Shown: positions 1 through 11,609, counted from the stretch's first letter. The stretch is DNA of 37,343 bases from Rhodoluna sp. (GCA_026393335.1 JAPLAJ010000053.1:77521-114863), one strand, 5' to 3'. The notes: generated from the sequence alone by a model not told the origin. A program made the numbers and translations.

Positions 1-1332
1 TAACTTGACCTGAGCTACAAATCTTTCACGCTGAATAACAGGGTCTACTAACTCTGAGTAACCGGTAGCTTGCTCATAGCCTCTGATGTATAGGTCCCAC
101 TTCTCAACTACCCCAGGCTTTGATCTGTGGTTACGAACAAGAGGTGAAGTATCTACTGGGAAATCCATTACAAAGGTTGGCTTCTGTAGATCACCTTTTA
201 CGAAGTGCTCCCAAAGCTCTTCAACATACTTGCCGTGCTGAGGGTGATCAATCTCTAAACCTTCTTTATCAGCAAGTTTCTTTAGAGCTGCAATATCTGT
301 TTCTGGAGTGATTTCAACACCTGCTGCTTTTGAAAGAGATTCAAACATTGATATATGAGCCCATTCACCAGAGAGATCGTTTATTTCACCATCTTCAAGT
401 TCAACCTTCATTGTTCCAAATACATCCATAGCTGCATTCTGAATAAGGGTCTGAGTCAAAGCGGCCATGGTGTTGTAATCACCATATGCTTCATAGGCTT
501 CCAACATTGCGAACTCAGGCGAGTGAGTGCGGTCAGCACCTTCGTTTCTAAAGTTTCTATTGATTTCATAAACACGATCAATACCACCAACTACTGCTCT
601 CTTTAGAAACAGTTCTGGTGCAATACGCAGGAACAGCTCTGTATCAAAAGCATTTGAGTGAGTCTTGAATGGTCTTGCCGATGCTCCACCGTGAATGGTT
701 TGGAGCATTGGTGTTTCAACTTCAATGAAGTCATCTTTAGTAAAGGTGTTACGAAGAGACTGCATGACCTTAGATCTAATCTGAACGACTTCACGTGCAC
801 GGTCACGAACAATCAAATCAACGAAGCGATGACGAACTCTGTATTCTTCACCTAGTTCGTTGTGCAAGTTAGGAAGTGGCCGAATGGTCTTAGCTGCCAT
901 TGCCCATGAGTCAACCAGAATAGATAGCTCTCCGCGCTTAGAAGTAATTACTTCACCTTCAACAAATAGGTGATCACCTAGGTCAACAAGTTCTTTGTAT
1001 TCTTCTAGCTTCTCTTCGCCAACTTTGTCCAAAGAAAGCATTACCTGAATACGAGAACCAGTTCCTGCTTGCAAAGTAGCAAAGCAAAGCTTTCCGGTGT
1101 TTCTTTGGAACATGACTCGACCAGCGAGGGCAACCTTGTCTCCTGTTGCAACATCAATCTCAAGATCTGGATACTTGGTCTTCACCTGGTCGATGGTGTG
1201 AGTGATTGCTAAAGAAACAGGATATGCTTCAGAGCCAGCTGCAAGGATGCGATCACGCTTAGCCAAACGAATAGCAATCTGCTCGGGCAGATCCTGTTCG
1301 TCTTCATTGTTTGCTAATTGCTCGTCGGTCAT
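1..1332 (-). CDS. lysS: Lysyl-tRNA synthetase, class II (C-terminus runs off the window)
   Basis: Reverse-strand reading from ATG at 1332 gives MTDEQLANNEDEQDLPEQIAIRLAKRDRILAAG...; class II LysRS signatures FRNEGADRTHSPEFAMLEAYEAYGDY and HRSKPGVVEKWDLYIRGYE. ATGA overlap with panC stop. Absent from ORF track because it is open at the window edge. Confidence 0.95.
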   Translation of the reverse strand, partial: MTDEQLANNEDEQDLPEQIAIRLAKRDRILAAGSEAYPVSLAITHTIDQVKTKYPDLEIDVATGDKVALAGRVMFQRNTGKLCFATLQAGTGSRIQVMLSLDKVGEEKLEEYKELVDLGDHLFVEGEVITSKRGELSILVDSWAMAAKTIRPLPNLHNELGEEYRVRHRFVDLIVRDRAREVVQIRSKVMQSLRNTFTKDDFIEVETPMLQTIHGGASARPFKTHSNAFDTELFLRIAPELFLKRAVVGGIDRVYEINRNFRNEGADRTHSPEFAMLEAYEAYGDYNTMAALTQTLIQNAAMDVFGTMKVELEDGEINDLSGEWAHISMFESLSKAAGVEITPETDIAALKKLADKEGLEIDHPQHGKYVEELWEHFVKGDLQKPTFVMDFPVDTSPLVRNHRSKPGVVEKWDLYIRGYEQATGYSELVDPVIQRERFVAQVKL

Positions 1333-2204
1333 GCCGGCTCCTGAATATAGAAAGTTATGTTGTCAATAAGTCGAACACCATCCACCACAACTGCAACAAG
1401 TAATTGGGCTTCGCCTGAGAACTCATCGCTTATCGGTGAAAAGGTACTCTTATCAACTAGCGCTAGATAATCAAGTTTAGCCAGCGGCGGCCTATCAAGT
1501 ATGGTTCTAGCCTTAGCCAGTGCCACTGTTGGCAGCTCCCCTTCGATGATCTCTTCTTGGACTTGAATCATGCTGGCAAAGAGATTTGGGGCATACGCTC
1601 TTGCCTCAGGGGATAGGAATCTGTTCCTACTGGACTTAGCTAAATAGTCTTCCTCCCGGACTGTTCTAGCCTCGATGATCGCGATTGAGTCGTTGAACTC
1701 CCTGTGAATCATCCGCTTTATTAGGAAGAGTTGCTGGGCATCTTTAGCCCCGAATACAGCCACCTCTGGCTTAGTAACCTCAAAGAACCAGGAGACTACA
1801 TTGAGCATTCCTTCGAAGTGCCCAGGCCTTGCAATCCCTTCAAACACAGACCCTAGAGCCCCTGCACGCGGCTTTAGAGGAGCATCTAGCCCTGCTGGAT
1901 AAACCTCTTCGACTGCTGGGGTGAACAGCACAGCCGGTGCTTGAGCAAGCTTAGACAGTACCTCGATATCGGTAGCCAGAGTCCTCGGATATCTCTCAAA
2001 ATCTTCACCTTTACCGAACTGGGTGGGGTTCACAAAAATACTCATCACAACGAAAGCATCAGCGACCTGGTTGGCTTCCTCAATTAGAGATAGGTGCCCT
2101 TCATGCAATGCACCCATCGTTGGCACCAAGACGATTGTCTTTCCCGCTGCCCTGGCAGCATCAAGCTCAACCTCAAGTGCAGCTACAGTCTCAACTAACT
2201 TCAC
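1329..2204 (-). CDS. panC: Pantoate--beta-alanine ligase
   Basis: VPTMGALHEGHLSLI and SIFVNPTQFGKGEDFERYPR motifs; FGAKDAQQLFLIKRM. Confidence 0.96.
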   Translation of the reverse strand: MKLVETVAALEVELDAARAAGKTIVLVPTMGALHEGHLSLIEEANQVADAFVVMSIFVNPTQFGKGEDFERYPRTLATDIEVLSKLAQAPAVLFTPAVEEVYPAGLDAPLKPRAGALGSVFEGIARPGHFEGMLNVVSWFFEVTKPEVAVFGAKDAQQLFLIKRMIHREFNDSIAIIEARTVREEDYLAKSSRNRFLSPEARAYAPNLFASMIQVQEEIIEGELPTVALAKARTILDRPPLAKLDYLALVDKSTFSPISDEFSGEAQLLVAVVVDGVRLIDNITFYIQEPA

Positions 2205-2920
2205 TCAGAGTCGCCTTCTAATAGATCTGCTGGGTCTATTTCAACAACAGCACTGCGCAAAGATTCCTCAAGTGCTGATCGCATGATTCCAGAGAGAATA
2301 CTTCTAGATTTATCAATGTTCGCATCCTCTAGCAGGGTTATTGCCTGACCCACAATAAGAGACGTGAAAGATGATGCAACTGAAATCGCTTCCGCATATT
2401 TAGCTCTTGCTTCAAAAGGAACATGCACAGGTTCCCCACCTAATTCAATGGCAAGTGTTTGCACAACAGGTAAAACTGCTTTAGGTGAATCAACGGCGAT
2501 GTAGCTATCCATCAAACGAGTTCTATCTATTGAACTTATTCCGGTAAACCTAATTGCAGGATGCATAGCCATCGGAACAATGCCTAGTGATAGACCCTCA
2601 TCAAAAACTTCATAACCGTAATCAGGTGAAGTGTGTACAACTAGCTGACCACGCGATAAAGACTCTGTTTTTACTAAACCAGAAACAAGTGGCACTATCT
2701 CTTTACCTGGAATAGCGAAGATAACTAAATCAACATTCTGGACGGCATCAATAACAGGAGCAATAGTGACACCTGGCAGGACGGTGGCAACCTGTTCTGC
2801 TCTAGCTGGATCTGTTGTTGCTATCGCCATCAGGCAATGACCTGCATCAAAAACGGCCTTAGCGATTGCAAGTCCTGCTGGGCCTGCACCTATGACAGCA
2901 ACATTTAGCCGACTAGACAT
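2201..2920 (-). CDS. Rossmann-like / DUF2520 domain protein
   Basis: N-terminal nucleotide-binding LNVAVIGAGPAGLAIA; DUF2520-like C-terminus; conserved position next to panC. Start refined from ORF 2959 to MSSRLNVAV at 2920. Confidence 0.8.
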   Translation of the reverse strand: MSSRLNVAVIGAGPAGLAIAKAVFDAGHCLMAIATTDPARAEQVATVLPGVTIAPVIDAVQNVDLVIFAIPGKEIVPLVSGLVKTESLSRGQLVVHTSPDYGYEVFDEGLSLGIVPMAMHPAIRFTGISSIDRTRLMDSYIAVDSPKAVLPVVQTLAIELGGEPVHVPFEARAKYAEAISVASSFTSLIVGQAITLLEDANIDKSRSILSGIMRSALEESLRSAVVEIDPADLLEGDSE

Positions 2921-3380
2921 CTTTGTTCTTATCGCTTGGTAGTTTGCAGATTTGCTCAACTACAAATGCAGCTACAAGTAAAAACACTGATGTCGCAGCT
3001 GCACTGATGTTCAGAGTTGTTGCATCAGCAACCAATACAGGTGCGGTGAACTGTTTGACCAATACTCCAACGTGCCAGCCTAGAAAAATAGCTGAGGTTA
3101 TCGCTGCTGCTTTTGCTAGAAGGAGAACACGAACGGCATAGAAGGGATTTACTGGGATTAGTTTTATAGCTGATGGCTTAGTGAGGGTTCTCTTGTATTT
3201 CCAAATCGGGACAACCATAACTAAAAGAACAATTGCAATAACAGAAATTGAAATGCCAAGAGTTGGAGTGCTGATCGGAACCTCTAGGCCGTTATTTACC
3301 GCCCATTGGCTATAGCCAAAACCTATAACTGCAGAAGCTATTGCCCACAGGGCAATTATGAGTGGGCTGATTGGCTTCAA
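2913..3380 (-). CDS. DUF3180-like membrane protein
   Basis: Four predicted hydrophobic segments; located between folK and the DUF2520 gene as in many actinobacteria. Probable TTG start at 3380 overlapping folK stop (TTGA). Confidence 0.7.
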   Translation of the reverse strand: MKPISPLIIALWAIASAVIGFGYSQWAVNNGLEVPISTPTLGISISVIAIVLLVMVVPIWKYKRTLTKPSAIKLIPVNPFYAVRVLLLAKAAAITSAIFLGWHVGVLVKQFTAPVLVADATTLNISAAATSVFLLVAAFVVEQICKLPSDKNKDV

Positions 3381-3862
3381 TATAGTTTCACCTGATCTAC
3401 AAAGACTTCTGCTAACTTCTCTATTCTGCCAACTCCAGGAAGAGTCGCATTCTGATCCATTAGATACCAAGGAACAATCACAAAAGATCTGTTCTTAGTT
3501 TCAGGGTGAGGAATAACAAGCTCAGGTGAACGAAAGTTTGTGTTGCCATAGGTGATGATGTCGATGTCAATATTTCTATCACCCCAGCGCTCTTTGCGTT
3601 TACGCCCAAGTTCTAATTCGATAGCTTGCAGCTGTCTAAGTAGCTCTTCTGGTTTTAGCGATGTTTCTATTTCAGTAACACAATTCAAGAACTTTGGTTT
3701 TGAAGAATCAACCCCAGCAAGAGTCAAAGCCTTAGATTCAACTATTGGCGAGATGTCGGTGAGATAAACATCTTTAGTTGTGGCTATGAGAGACAGTGCT
3801 TTGATCAGCCAATTACGTCGGTTACCTAAATTACTGCCGAGAGCTAAAACACAGATTGTCAT
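3377..3862 (-). CDS. folK: 2-amino-4-hydroxy-6-hydroxymethyldihydropteridine diphosphokinase
   Basis: LALGSNLGNRRNWL and RWGDRNIDIDIITYG...ELVIPHP motifs. Confidence 0.96.
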   Translation of the reverse strand: MTICVLALGSNLGNRRNWLIKALSLIATTKDVYLTDISPIVESKALTLAGVDSSKPKFLNCVTEIETSLKPEELLRQLQAIELELGRKRKERWGDRNIDIDIITYGNTNFRSPELVIPHPETKNRSFVIVPWYLMDQNATLPGVGRIEKLAEVFVDQVKLY

Positions 3863-4233
3863 TAGCTTTGCTTCTTAGCCTTGACTGTGATGCTGACATC
3901 TTCAAACTCATAAGGAATAGGAGCACCTGGTTTATGAACTGTGATCTTGGCCTTTAGCACTTTGCCCCCACCAAAGTTCAAGGCGTAGTCAAGAAGTCTT
4001 TGGGCTAGGGTCTCTAGAAGATCAACGGGGTCATTCTTAGTGAGCTCCACTAACCCCTTAGCCAAATCTCCATAGTGAGCTGTGTTATTCAAATCATCAG
4101 TGAAGGCAGCCTTATCGCCATCAACCCAGATTGCGGCATCTATATAGAAGTCTTGACCGTTCTGTCTTTCAAAGTCAAAGACCCCGTGATGTGCGAAGAC
4201 TCTAAGTCCGGTGATGGCTATCTTGTGCTGCAT
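3862..4233 (-). CDS. folB: Dihydroneopterin aldolase
   Basis: ITGLRVFAHHGVFDFERQNGQDFYIDA motif; fol cluster. Confidence 0.94.
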   Translation of the reverse strand: MQHKIAITGLRVFAHHGVFDFERQNGQDFYIDAAIWVDGDKAAFTDDLNNTAHYGDLAKGLVELTKNDPVDLLETLAQRLLDYALNFGGGKVLKAKITVHKPGAPIPYEFEDVSITVKAKKQS

Positions 4234-4247
4234 AGGTCAATTCTGCC

Positions 4248-5111
4248 CTAGGAAGACTTCTTATCTGCTTCACCTTCATGTAAAGCCCCCACAATGCTGA
4301 TGGCATCGGTGGTAGCAAGCACGTTGTGGACTCTTACGCCCCATAGCTTTCTCTGCATAAGTAGAGCAGTTAGCACAGCTGTAGCAACATCTCTTCGCTC
4401 GTGAGAGACAGAGTTCGGCTCTTCCTCATCTAAAGCACCTGCGATGAACCTCTTACGAGAAGCTCCTACCAGTATTGGTAAACCCAGCTTTTCTAATTCA
4501 TCGAGTCTGGCTACTAGTTGCCAGTTCTGCTTCATGTCTTTAGCAAAGCCAAGACCTGGATCAACCACAATCTTGGATCTATCCACTCCGGCTGCAATAG
4601 CTGCATTGACTCTCTCTTGAAGTTCTGTAGCAACTTCAAGTGCCACATTCTGATATGAGTTCATGGTGTCCATCACATTGGCATGACCTCGCCAATGCGA
4701 GATGATTATTGTCGCTTTTGTTTCAGCTGCAACCTTGAACATGTTCTCATCAGCTAATCCACCAGAAACATCATTGATGATGGTTGCTCCTAGTAACACA
4801 GCAGCAAGAGCAGTTTCAGAGTTCATAGTGTCAACAGAAATGGCACAGCCCAAGTCAGTATCAACAATCTTGGCGATAACAGGTAAGACTCTTTCCTGTT
4901 CTTCTTCAACAGAGATACGAATAGCACCTGGTCTAGTTGACTCTCCACCAACATCAATGATGTCCGCTCCACTTATCTGCAACAACTTGGCATGATCTAA
5001 AGCTGCTTGAAGAGCAAGGAATTGGTTACCATCACTAAAACTATCTGGGGTGATATTCAGCACACCCATAACTAGCGGTCTCACCTTAGGGGCAGTTGGG
5101 TTGTATTTCAT
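4248..5111 (-). CDS. folP: Dihydropteroate synthase
   Basis: VMGVLNITPDSFSDG, DIIDVGGESTRPGA, DPGLGFAKD, GASRKRF. Confidence 0.97.
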   Translation of the reverse strand: MKYNPTAPKVRPLVMGVLNITPDSFSDGNQFLALQAALDHAKLLQISGADIIDVGGESTRPGAIRISVEEEQERVLPVIAKIVDTDLGCAISVDTMNSETALAAVLLGATIINDVSGGLADENMFKVAAETKATIIISHWRGHANVMDTMNSYQNVALEVATELQERVNAAIAAGVDRSKIVVDPGLGFAKDMKQNWQLVARLDELEKLGLPILVGASRKRFIAGALDEEEPNSVSHERRDVATAVLTALLMQRKLWGVRVHNVLATTDAISIVGALHEGEADKKSS

Positions 5112-5662
5112 TTTGCGATGAGAGCCATAACTTCTGCCCTTGCAGCAGCTTCACTGTATTCACCACGGGTGGCCATCGTTACTGTGTTGGCTTCTGGTTG
5201 TCTAGCTCCTCGGGATGCAACACAGTGATGTCTTGCCTCAATGACAACAACAACTCCCCTGGTTCCCAAACCTTGTTCTAAAGCATCAGCAATCTGAGCA
5301 GTTAGGTTTTCTTGCAGTTGAGGTCTAGCAGAGAGAATTTCAACTAACTTAGGTAATCTTCCTAAACCAATTACTCGATCACTTGGTAGGTAGGCAATGT
5401 GAGCAACACCTGTGAAAGGTAAAAGATGATGCTCACAGATACTTACTAGTTCGATGTCTTTAAGAATTACAACATCATTGTGATCAGCTGGAAAAGTATC
5501 GCGAAGAGCTTCTAAAGGATCAACACCGATGCCTGCAAAGAAGCCGCTGTATGCATCAGCAAACTTTTGTGGAGTTGCCTTTAGCTCTTCACGGTTAGGG
5601 TCTTCACCGATAGCCGAAATCAACTCAACAACAGCTGCTTTGATTCGTTCGGCGTCAACCAT
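5108..5662 (-). CDS. folE: GTP cyclohydrolase I
   Basis: SICEHHLLPFTGVAHIAYLP and VIGLGRLPKLVEI; RQPEANTVTMATRG. Confidence 0.97.
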   Translation of the reverse strand: MVDAERIKAAVVELISAIGEDPNREELKATPQKFADAYSGFFAGIGVDPLEALRDTFPADHNDVVILKDIELVSICEHHLLPFTGVAHIAYLPSDRVIGLGRLPKLVEILSARPQLQENLTAQIADALEQGLGTRGVVVVIEARHHCVASRGARQPEANTVTMATRGEYSEAAARAEVMALIAK

Positions 5663-5664
5663 GC

Positions 5665-7656
5665 TTAGGCCTTTTTAGCTTTAGCTGTTTTCTTCGCAGC
5701 TGGCTTCTTAGAAACTTCAGCCTTCTTTGATGCTGCATTCTTTGAAGCAGTTGAACCCTTAGAAGGAATAGCTATAGGACCCTGCTTAGGCTTTGGTCTG
5801 GTCTTCTTAGATAGCCACTGTGGACGCTTAGGAAGTTTCTTCACGTTCTTGAAGATAACTGCAATCTCTTGCGCGTTAAGAGTTTCTCTTTCCATAAGTT
5901 CTTTAGCCATCGCATCTAAGACCTTACGATTTAGATTGATTGCTTTATAAGCCTCATCGTGAGCTGCATCAAGAATTGCTCTGATCTCTGCATCAATGTT
6001 TTGAGCAGTGATGTCGCTGTATTCCTTGGTGCTAGCCATATCTCTACCAATGAATACTTCACCTGCAGTGCCATAAGCAACAGAGCCAACCAAGCTGGAC
6101 ATTCCATATTGCATAACCATTGCCTTAGCAATAGAAGTTGCTTTCTCGAAGTCGTTAGATGCACCGGTAGTTGGGTCACCAAAGACAACTTCTTCAGCAA
6201 CACGACCACCCATTGCATAAGCAATCTGATCTAGCAGTTGGTTACGAGTAACTGAGTATCTATCTTCTAGCGGAAGAACCATGGTGTATCCAAGTGCTCT
6301 ACCTCTAGGCAAGATAGTTACCTTAGAAACAGGGTCGCTGTTGTTCATTGAAGCAGCAACTAGTGCGTGACCTGCTTCGTGATAAGCAGTGTTCAATCTC
6401 TCTGAGTCCATCATCAAACGAGTCTTCTTAGCAGGCCCACCAATAACACGGTCAATAGATTCATCCAAAGTTGAATTAGTAATCTGCTTCTCACCCAAAC
6501 GAGCAGTAAGCAGTGCTGCTTCATTCAAAACGTTTGCAAGATCTGCGCCAGTAAAGCCAGGAGTTCTTCTAGCAACAGTTGCTAGATCAACATCAGCGGC
6601 AACCGGCTTACCCTTGGCATGTACTTTCAGAATCTGTTCACGACCAATAAGGTCAGGTGCAGATACTCCAATCTGACGATCAAAACGACCAGGACGCAAT
6701 AGCGCTGGGTCTAGAACATCAGGACGGTTGGTTGCTGCAATCAAAATAACGTTGGTCTTTGAATCAAAACCATCCATCTCAACAAGCAACTGGTTCAGGG
6801 TCTGCTCACGCTCATCGTTACCGCCACCAACACCAGCACCACGCTGGCGCCCAACAGCATCGATTTCATCTACGAAGATAATCGCAGGAGATGCAGCCTT
6901 TGCTTGCTCGAATAGATCACGAACACGAGATGCACCGACACCTACAAACATTTCAACAAAGTCAGAGCCTGAGATTGTGAAGAATGGAACTCCAGCTTCA
7001 CCAGCAACTGCTTTAGCAAGAAGTGTCTTACCAGTTCCCGGAGGGCCGTATAGCAATACACCTCTAGGAATCTTTGCCCCTACTGCCTGGAACTTTTGTG
7101 GTTCCTTTAGGAATTCCTTAATTTCTTGTAGTTCTTCAATTGCTTCATCAACACCAGCAACATCTTCAAAGGTCACCTTAGGCATGTCTTTGTTATAGAG
7201 CTTTGCTCTTGATTTACCGAACTGCATCACCTTGCTGTTACCACCTTGGGCACTAGACATTAGGAACCAGAACAAACCAAAGATAAGAATGAAAGGAAGG
7301 ATTGAGAACAGAAGAGATAGGTACCAAGGTGTGCTGGTCACCTGATCATTGAAACCATCAGCAATAGTTGCTTCGGAAATAACAGTTGCAACCTGTGTGC
7401 CACGAGGTGTGACATAGAAGAACTGGATCTTGTCACCGTATTTGACATCAGCAGAATTTAGGACAACATCAACGCGCTGTTCATTCTCAATAACTAGAAC
7501 TGACTTAGCTGTTCCACTTTTAATGAATTGAAGACCAACTGAGGTGTCCACCTTAGTGAACCCGGTTGTGTTCACTGAGTTAAAACCAATGGTGAGCGCA
7601 GCAAGAGCTACAAAAATCCAGAAAAATGGACCTCTAAAAAGTTTGCGAGATTTCAT
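5665..7656 (-). CDS. ftsH: ATP-dependent zinc metalloprotease FtsH
   Basis: [19 protein letters not shown] region, HEAGHALVA zinc site, two N-terminal TM segments, Lys/Ala-rich tail. Confidence 0.97.
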   Translation of the reverse strand: MKSRKLFRGPFFWIFVALAALTIGFNSVNTTGFTKVDTSVGLQFIKSGTAKSVLVIENEQRVDVVLNSADVKYGDKIQFFYVTPRGTQVATVISEATIADGFNDQVTSTPWYLSLLFSILPFILIFGLFWFLMSSAQGGNSKVMQFGKSRAKLYNKDMPKVTFEDVAGVDEAIEELQEIKEFLKEPQKFQAVGAKIPRGVLLYGPPGTGKTLLAKAVAGEAGVPFFTISGSDFVEMFVGVGASRVRDLFEQAKAASPAIIFVDEIDAVGRQRGAGVGGGNDEREQTLNQLLVEMDGFDSKTNVILIAATNRPDVLDPALLRPGRFDRQIGVSAPDLIGREQILKVHAKGKPVAADVDLATVARRTPGFTGADLANVLNEAALLTARLGEKQITNSTLDESIDRVIGGPAKKTRLMMDSERLNTAYHEAGHALVAASMNNSDPVSKVTILPRGRALGYTMVLPLEDRYSVTRNQLLDQIAYAMGGRVAEEVVFGDPTTGASNDFEKATSIAKAMVMQYGMSSLVGSVAYGTAGEVFIGRDMASTKEYSDITAQNIDAEIRAILDAAHDEAYKAINLNRKVLDAMAKELMERETLNAQEIAVIFKNVKKLPKRPQWLSKKTRPKPKQGPIAIPSKGSTASKNAASKKAEVSKKPAAKKTAKAKKA

Positions 7657-7710
7657 ATAAGAGGCTAAGCCCCTACCTTCCTAATACAACAAGACCAAGT
7701 ACTAGGCTAC

Positions 7711-7747
7711 AAGCCAAAAGGGACAGTTATACCCCTGTATTTGGCTT
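7711..7747. other. Inverted repeat AAGCCAAA...TTTGGCTT between ftsH and hpt
   Basis: 8-bp perfect arms at 7711-7718 and 7740-7747; no clear T-run, possible attenuator or weak terminator. Confidence 0.4.
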
Positions 7748-7770
7748 GTTCGCAGAGAGATTAAAGGAAT

Positions 7771-8322
7771 TTAGCTGTAAACAGCAGGGGCTAAGACCCC
7801 AACGTCCTTGAGGGTGCGGTAGTGCTCTGCATAATCAAGGCCGTAACCGACAACAAACTCATTAGGGATGTCAAAGCCAACCCAGGCAACATCAACATCT
7901 ACCTTGGCAGCATCTGGCTTACGAAGTAAGGCAACTACTTCAACCGATGCTGCTCCGCGAGCAGTTAGGTTGCTCATTAGCCAAGACAAAGTCAAACCTG
8001 AGTCGATGATGTCTTCAACTATAAGAACGTGTCTACCCAGAACATCTGCATCTAGATCTTTGAGGATTCTTACAACTCCTGAAGACTGGGTTCCTGAGCC
8101 ATAAGAAGAAACTGCCATCCAGTCCATAGTCACTGGAAGCTGAATTGCTCTTGATAAATCAGCCATGAACATGACCGCGCCTTTTAGCACTCCAACAAGA
8201 AGAAGATCTTTACCTTCATACTTGGTTTCTATTTCGCGAGCTAACTCTTCGATTCTGGTTGCGATTTGTTCTTCGGTAACTAAGACCTTAGTGATGTCCT
8301 TTTGGACCTTATCGAGGTTCAC
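7771..8322 (-). CDS. hpt: Hypoxanthine phosphoribosyltransferase
   Basis: [18 protein letters not shown]-binding motif; [16 protein letters not shown]. Confidence 0.95.
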   Translation of the reverse strand: MNLDKVQKDITKVLVTEEQIATRIEELAREIETKYEGKDLLLVGVLKGAVMFMADLSRAIQLPVTMDWMAVSSYGSGTQSSGVVRILKDLDADVLGRHVLIVEDIIDSGLTLSWLMSNLTARGAASVEVVALLRKPDAAKVDVDVAWVGFDIPNEFVVGYGLDYAEHYRTLKDVGVLAPAVYS

Positions 8323-9342
8323 CTAGCATGCTCCTGGCTTCATAGTTTTAGTGCTTTTGAGAATAATCTCTTTGCCCTTTCGCTCTACTCTAACGGAGGG
8401 AAGGGTCAAAGGTTTTTGACCATGCCAATTAGTTACCAACTCCATAACAGAGTCGATTTGAACCTTGGCTGGTTCTGCACCCATAAGGGAAAGTGATTTG
8501 TGAATCACCCTATTTGCTAAGGCTTTAGGTAGCTTTTCAAAGAGATCAGTATCAATAATCACTGAGTTGTTTGTGGTCTTAGCAACTTCACGAAAGGCCT
8601 TATCTGCTTGAGCTTCAAGATAACTGATGTCATCCTGCAGAATCTCAGCTGTGCGAGATAAAGCTTGAGCAATGCCAGGGCCTAGTTCTTCTTCAAGAAC
8701 TGGCAAGACTTTTAGTCTTGCCTTCACTCTTGAGAACTTGGTATCTAGATTCTGAGGATCAGACCAGTAGTTGAGACCTAGGTCTTCACAATAAGAAACT
8801 GTTTCTTTTCTTGTAATCCCAAGTAATGGACGAAGGTATTTACCATCAGGAGAAAGTGTTGGCATCCCTGCAATTGATTTAGCACCAGAGCCTCTGGCTA
8901 AACCTAGTAATACTGTCTCTGCTTGATCGTCTTGAGTATGCCCAAGCATTGTGACTGCAGCATTATGTTTTTGAGCAAACTCCGTAAGAGCTCCATAACG
9001 AGCATTTCTAGCGGCCGCTTCCATCCCTAAGGAGTTCTGTTGGACAACAACATCCATAATATCCACAACACTAAAACCCATCTCCGTAAGAAGTCCTTTT
9101 GTTCTTAGAGCAACCTCCATAGAACCTTCTTGAAGATTGTGATTGACGATACAGGCAATCACATTCACGTCTGCTCTTTGACCTTCAAATAGAACTGCAC
9201 TGGCAAGTGCTAAAGAGTCTGCTCCTCCGGAGCAGGCAACAGCAACAGTGCTTCCTTTATATAGATTGAGTAGATCCCAGCTATCCCGAACAGCACGGCG
9301 AATATCTGCCATGGCTGGGCTTAGCCTAGGTCGCTCGGACAT
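8323..9342 (-). CDS. tilS: tRNA(Ile)-lysidine synthetase
   Basis: [15 protein letters not shown] SGGxDS PP-loop; [20 protein letters not shown]. Confidence 0.94.
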   Translation of the reverse strand: MSERPRLSPAMADIRRAVRDSWDLLNLYKGSTVAVACSGGADSLALASAVLFEGQRADVNVIACIVNHNLQEGSMEVALRTKGLLTEMGFSVVDIMDVVVQQNSLGMEAAARNARYGALTEFAQKHNAAVTMLGHTQDDQAETVLLGLARGSGAKSIAGMPTLSPDGKYLRPLLGITRKETVSYCEDLGLNYWSDPQNLDTKFSRVKARLKVLPVLEEELGPGIAQALSRTAEILQDDISYLEAQADKAFREVAKTTNNSVIIDTDLFEKLPKALANRVIHKSLSLMGAEPAKVQIDSVMELVTNWHGQKPLTLPSVRVERKGKEIILKSTKTMKPGAC

Positions 9343-9389
9343 TGTCGCCTTTCGGTATTCTTGTAGTATCTAGCCTATTTAGGAGAAGC

Positions 9390-9884
9390 ATGTCTATTGA
9401 CGCCATCATCGAGATTCCTCGTGGAAGCCGCAACAAGTATGAGGTTGACCATGAGTCAGGCCGTGTCCGTCTGGACCGCGTTCTATTTACACCTTTTGTC
9501 TATCCAGTTGACTATGGATACTTTGACAACACCCTAGGTGGCGATGGAGACCCATTAGACGCACTAGTACTACTTGAGTACCCACTATTCCCAGGTGTAA
9601 TCGTTGAGGTTAGACCAGTAGGTGTATTGCCTATGGAAGATGATGGTGGCATCGATGAGAAGGTTCTTTGTGTTCCAGTAAAGGACAAGCGTTGGGCTCA
9701 CATCCAAGACATCAACGATGTTCCTCAGCAGACTAAAGACGAACTAGAGCACTTCTTCACTCACTACAAAGATCTAGAGCCAGGCAAATGGGTCAAGGTT
9801 GGTAAGTGGGCAGGTAAAGATGAAGCTCAACGTCTAATCGATGAAGCTATTGAAAGATTCAAGACTGAGGGCGGGCACCAATAG
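9390..9884 (+). CDS. ppa: Inorganic pyrophosphatase
   Basis: [42 protein letters not shown]. Start set to ATG at 9390 after AGGAGA. Confidence 0.96.
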   Translation: MSIDAIIEIPRGSRNKYEVDHESGRVRLDRVLFTPFVYPVDYGYFDNTLGGDGDPLDALVLLEYPLFPGVIVEVRPVGVLPMEDDGGIDEKVLCVPVKDKRWAHIQDINDVPQQTKDELEHFFTHYKDLEPGKWVKVGKWAGKDEAQRLIDEAIERFKTEGGHQ

Positions 9885-10701
9885 TAGTAACTGCTTTGGC
9901 GGCGGTTTTTGTTGCATTAGCAATAGCACTATTTAGTTCAACACCTTTAGCAAGATTTGCAATCAGCGAGCCAGCAAAAGCATCTCCAGCACCTGTTGGA
10001 TCTATTGCATTAACAATCTCTGCTTCAAAAGAATTGGTTTTTATACCTTCTATATAAAGGTCAGCACCATTACTACCTTTAGTCACGATAGTGATGTGTG
10101 AACATTCAGTTGAAAGTAGCTCAAACTCTTCTTCATTAGGCAAAAGAATGTCTACGCCATTAACTGATGATTTGAATAGTTCAACACCAAAGTCTTTGAT
10201 GTATCCAGTTGAACCTGGATCAATAGCTAGTAGTGCCCCAGCATCTTGAACTCTAAAGATAAAGTTCTTTATCTCTGCCTCTGACCTGCCAAAGAGTGTG
10301 TAACCAGATAGGTACACATAAGAGAAGTCACTTAGGTAATCAATGTTTAGTTCATCAAGTGAAAGATCTTTGTTGGCTCCCCTATCGGTTAGCATGCTTC
10401 TTGAGGCACCTTCAACTAGAACAACTAGTGAGCCTGTTGATTTAGTCTCACTAGTTTGTAATTCAGCATGGACGCCAAAGCTCTCAAACTCTTGAGTAAC
10501 TCGCTCTTTGTCGGCAGAGCCGACACAACCAATGAAAGTAACCTCAGCACCTTCATGAGATGCCCAGCTAGCCATGTTGCTGGCTGAACCACCTAGGGTT
10601 TGGGTGATTAAGGCGTTGGTATCTGTATTGGCTCTAACTGCTCCATCAGGAACAACAATGATGTCATCTATCACATCGCCGATGACTAAGACATTTACCA
10701 C
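9859..10701 (-). CDS. PfkB-family carbohydrate kinase, probable pseudouridine kinase
   Basis: [12 protein letters not shown]..., [24 protein letters not shown] PfkB signatures; coupled to psuG (GTG start at 10701 touching psuG stop). Its 3' end overlaps ppa convergently by 26 bp. Confidence 0.85.
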   Translation of the reverse strand: MVNVLVIGDVIDDIIVVPDGAVRANTDTNALITQTLGGSASNMASWASHEGAEVTFIGCVGSADKERVTQEFESFGVHAELQTSETKSTGSLVVLVEGASRSMLTDRGANKDLSLDELNIDYLSDFSYVYLSGYTLFGRSEAEIKNFIFRVQDAGALLAIDPGSTGYIKDFGVELFKSSVNGVDILLPNEEEFELLSTECSHITIVTKGSNGADLYIEGIKTNSFEAEIVNAIDPTGAGDAFAGSLIANLAKGVELNSAIANATKTAAKAVTTIGARPQS

Positions 10702-11609
10702 TACTTGACCTTCGACCAAGAAGTTGCAATTTGACCGGCGAGCTTAACGTTGTTTCTAGCAAGGTCAAGGTTGACCTCTAGGCTTCTGCCCTTTGACTCT
10801 TCAACAATGAAACCCAGAAGGAAAGGAGTAACAGCTTTACCGTGAACACCAGCAGCGTCAGCTGCCTTGAATGCAATCTGCAGAACACGATCGTGTTCTG
10901 CTGGATCCCACTGCAGCTCCAATGGGATTGGGTTGGCAATAACAATTCCCTGGTTGTGTCCAAGCTCATCCTGAGCTTTCATTGCTTGAGCAATCTGGTC
11001 TGTTGTATCAAGTGACCAGTCAATCTGCAAACCAGATCTGTTCAACCAGAATGCTGGGAACTCTTTTGTCTGCCAACCGATAACTGGAACTGATAGTGAT
11101 TCAAGTCTTTCTAATGTTGCGGAGATATCTAGAACAGATTTCACACCAGCACAAACAACAGTGATAGGAGTAACTGCAAGTGTTGATAGATCTGCAGACT
11201 CATCGAAGGTTGTGTTAGCTCCTCTGTGCACGCCACCTAAACCACCGGTAGCAAAGACACGAATACCAGCAAGGGATGCTAGGTGAGCTGTTGCTGCAAC
11301 AGTAGTTGCACCACTTTCTTTACGGGCAGCAAGAATAGGAATATCTCTAACGCTGGCTTTAGCTAAATCTTCATTAGCAATGCGGTCAACGCCTCGCTCA
11401 TCCAAACCAATCTGCGGAACACCATCAAGGATTGCAATAGTTGCTGGTGTTACTCCCTGCTCTCTAAGAATCTCTTCGAATTCAATAGCAGCAGCTAGAT
11501 TCTGCGGTCTCGGTAAACCGTGCGAGATGATTGTTGATTCAAGGGCTACAACTGGTTTGCCGGCATCAAGAGCAGCGGCTACTTCTTTAGAGATTTGAAA
11601 GGGTTTCAT
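10701..11609 (-). CDS. psuG: Pseudouridine-5'-phosphate glycosidase
   Basis: VALESTIISHGLPRPQNL, FATGGLGGVHRG, PVIGWQTKEFPAFW motifs. Confidence 0.95.
   Translation of the reverse strand: MKPFQISKEVAAALDAGKPVVALESTIISHGLPRPQNLAAAIEFEEILREQGVTPATIAILDGVPQIGLDERGVDRIANEDLAKASVRDIPILAARKESGATTVAATAHLASLAGIRVFATGGLGGVHRGANTTFDESADLSTLAVTPITVVCAGVKSVLDISATLERLESLSVPVIGWQTKEFPAFWLNRSGLQIDWSLDTTDQIAQAMKAQDELGHNQGIVIANPIPLELQWDPAEHDRVLQIAFKAADAAGVHGKAVTPFLLGFIVEESKGRSLEVNLDLARNNVKLAGQIATSWSKVK

Noticed and set aside
120-855. Several short ORFs inside the first 1.3 kb
   Set aside because: All lie within the partial lysS gene and are antisense or off-frame artefacts; lysS itself is missing from the track because it is open at the window edge.
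6728-7198. 156-aa plus-strand ORF antisense to ftsH
   Set aside because: Shadow ORF: composition (Ser/Pro/Thr-rich, no domain) mirrors the codons of the well-supported ftsH gene; no RBS.
9859-9884. Convergent overlap of ppa and the PfkB kinase 3' ends as a possible regulatory overlap
   Set aside because: Short 26-bp convergent overlaps are common in compact genomes; no further evidence of function.
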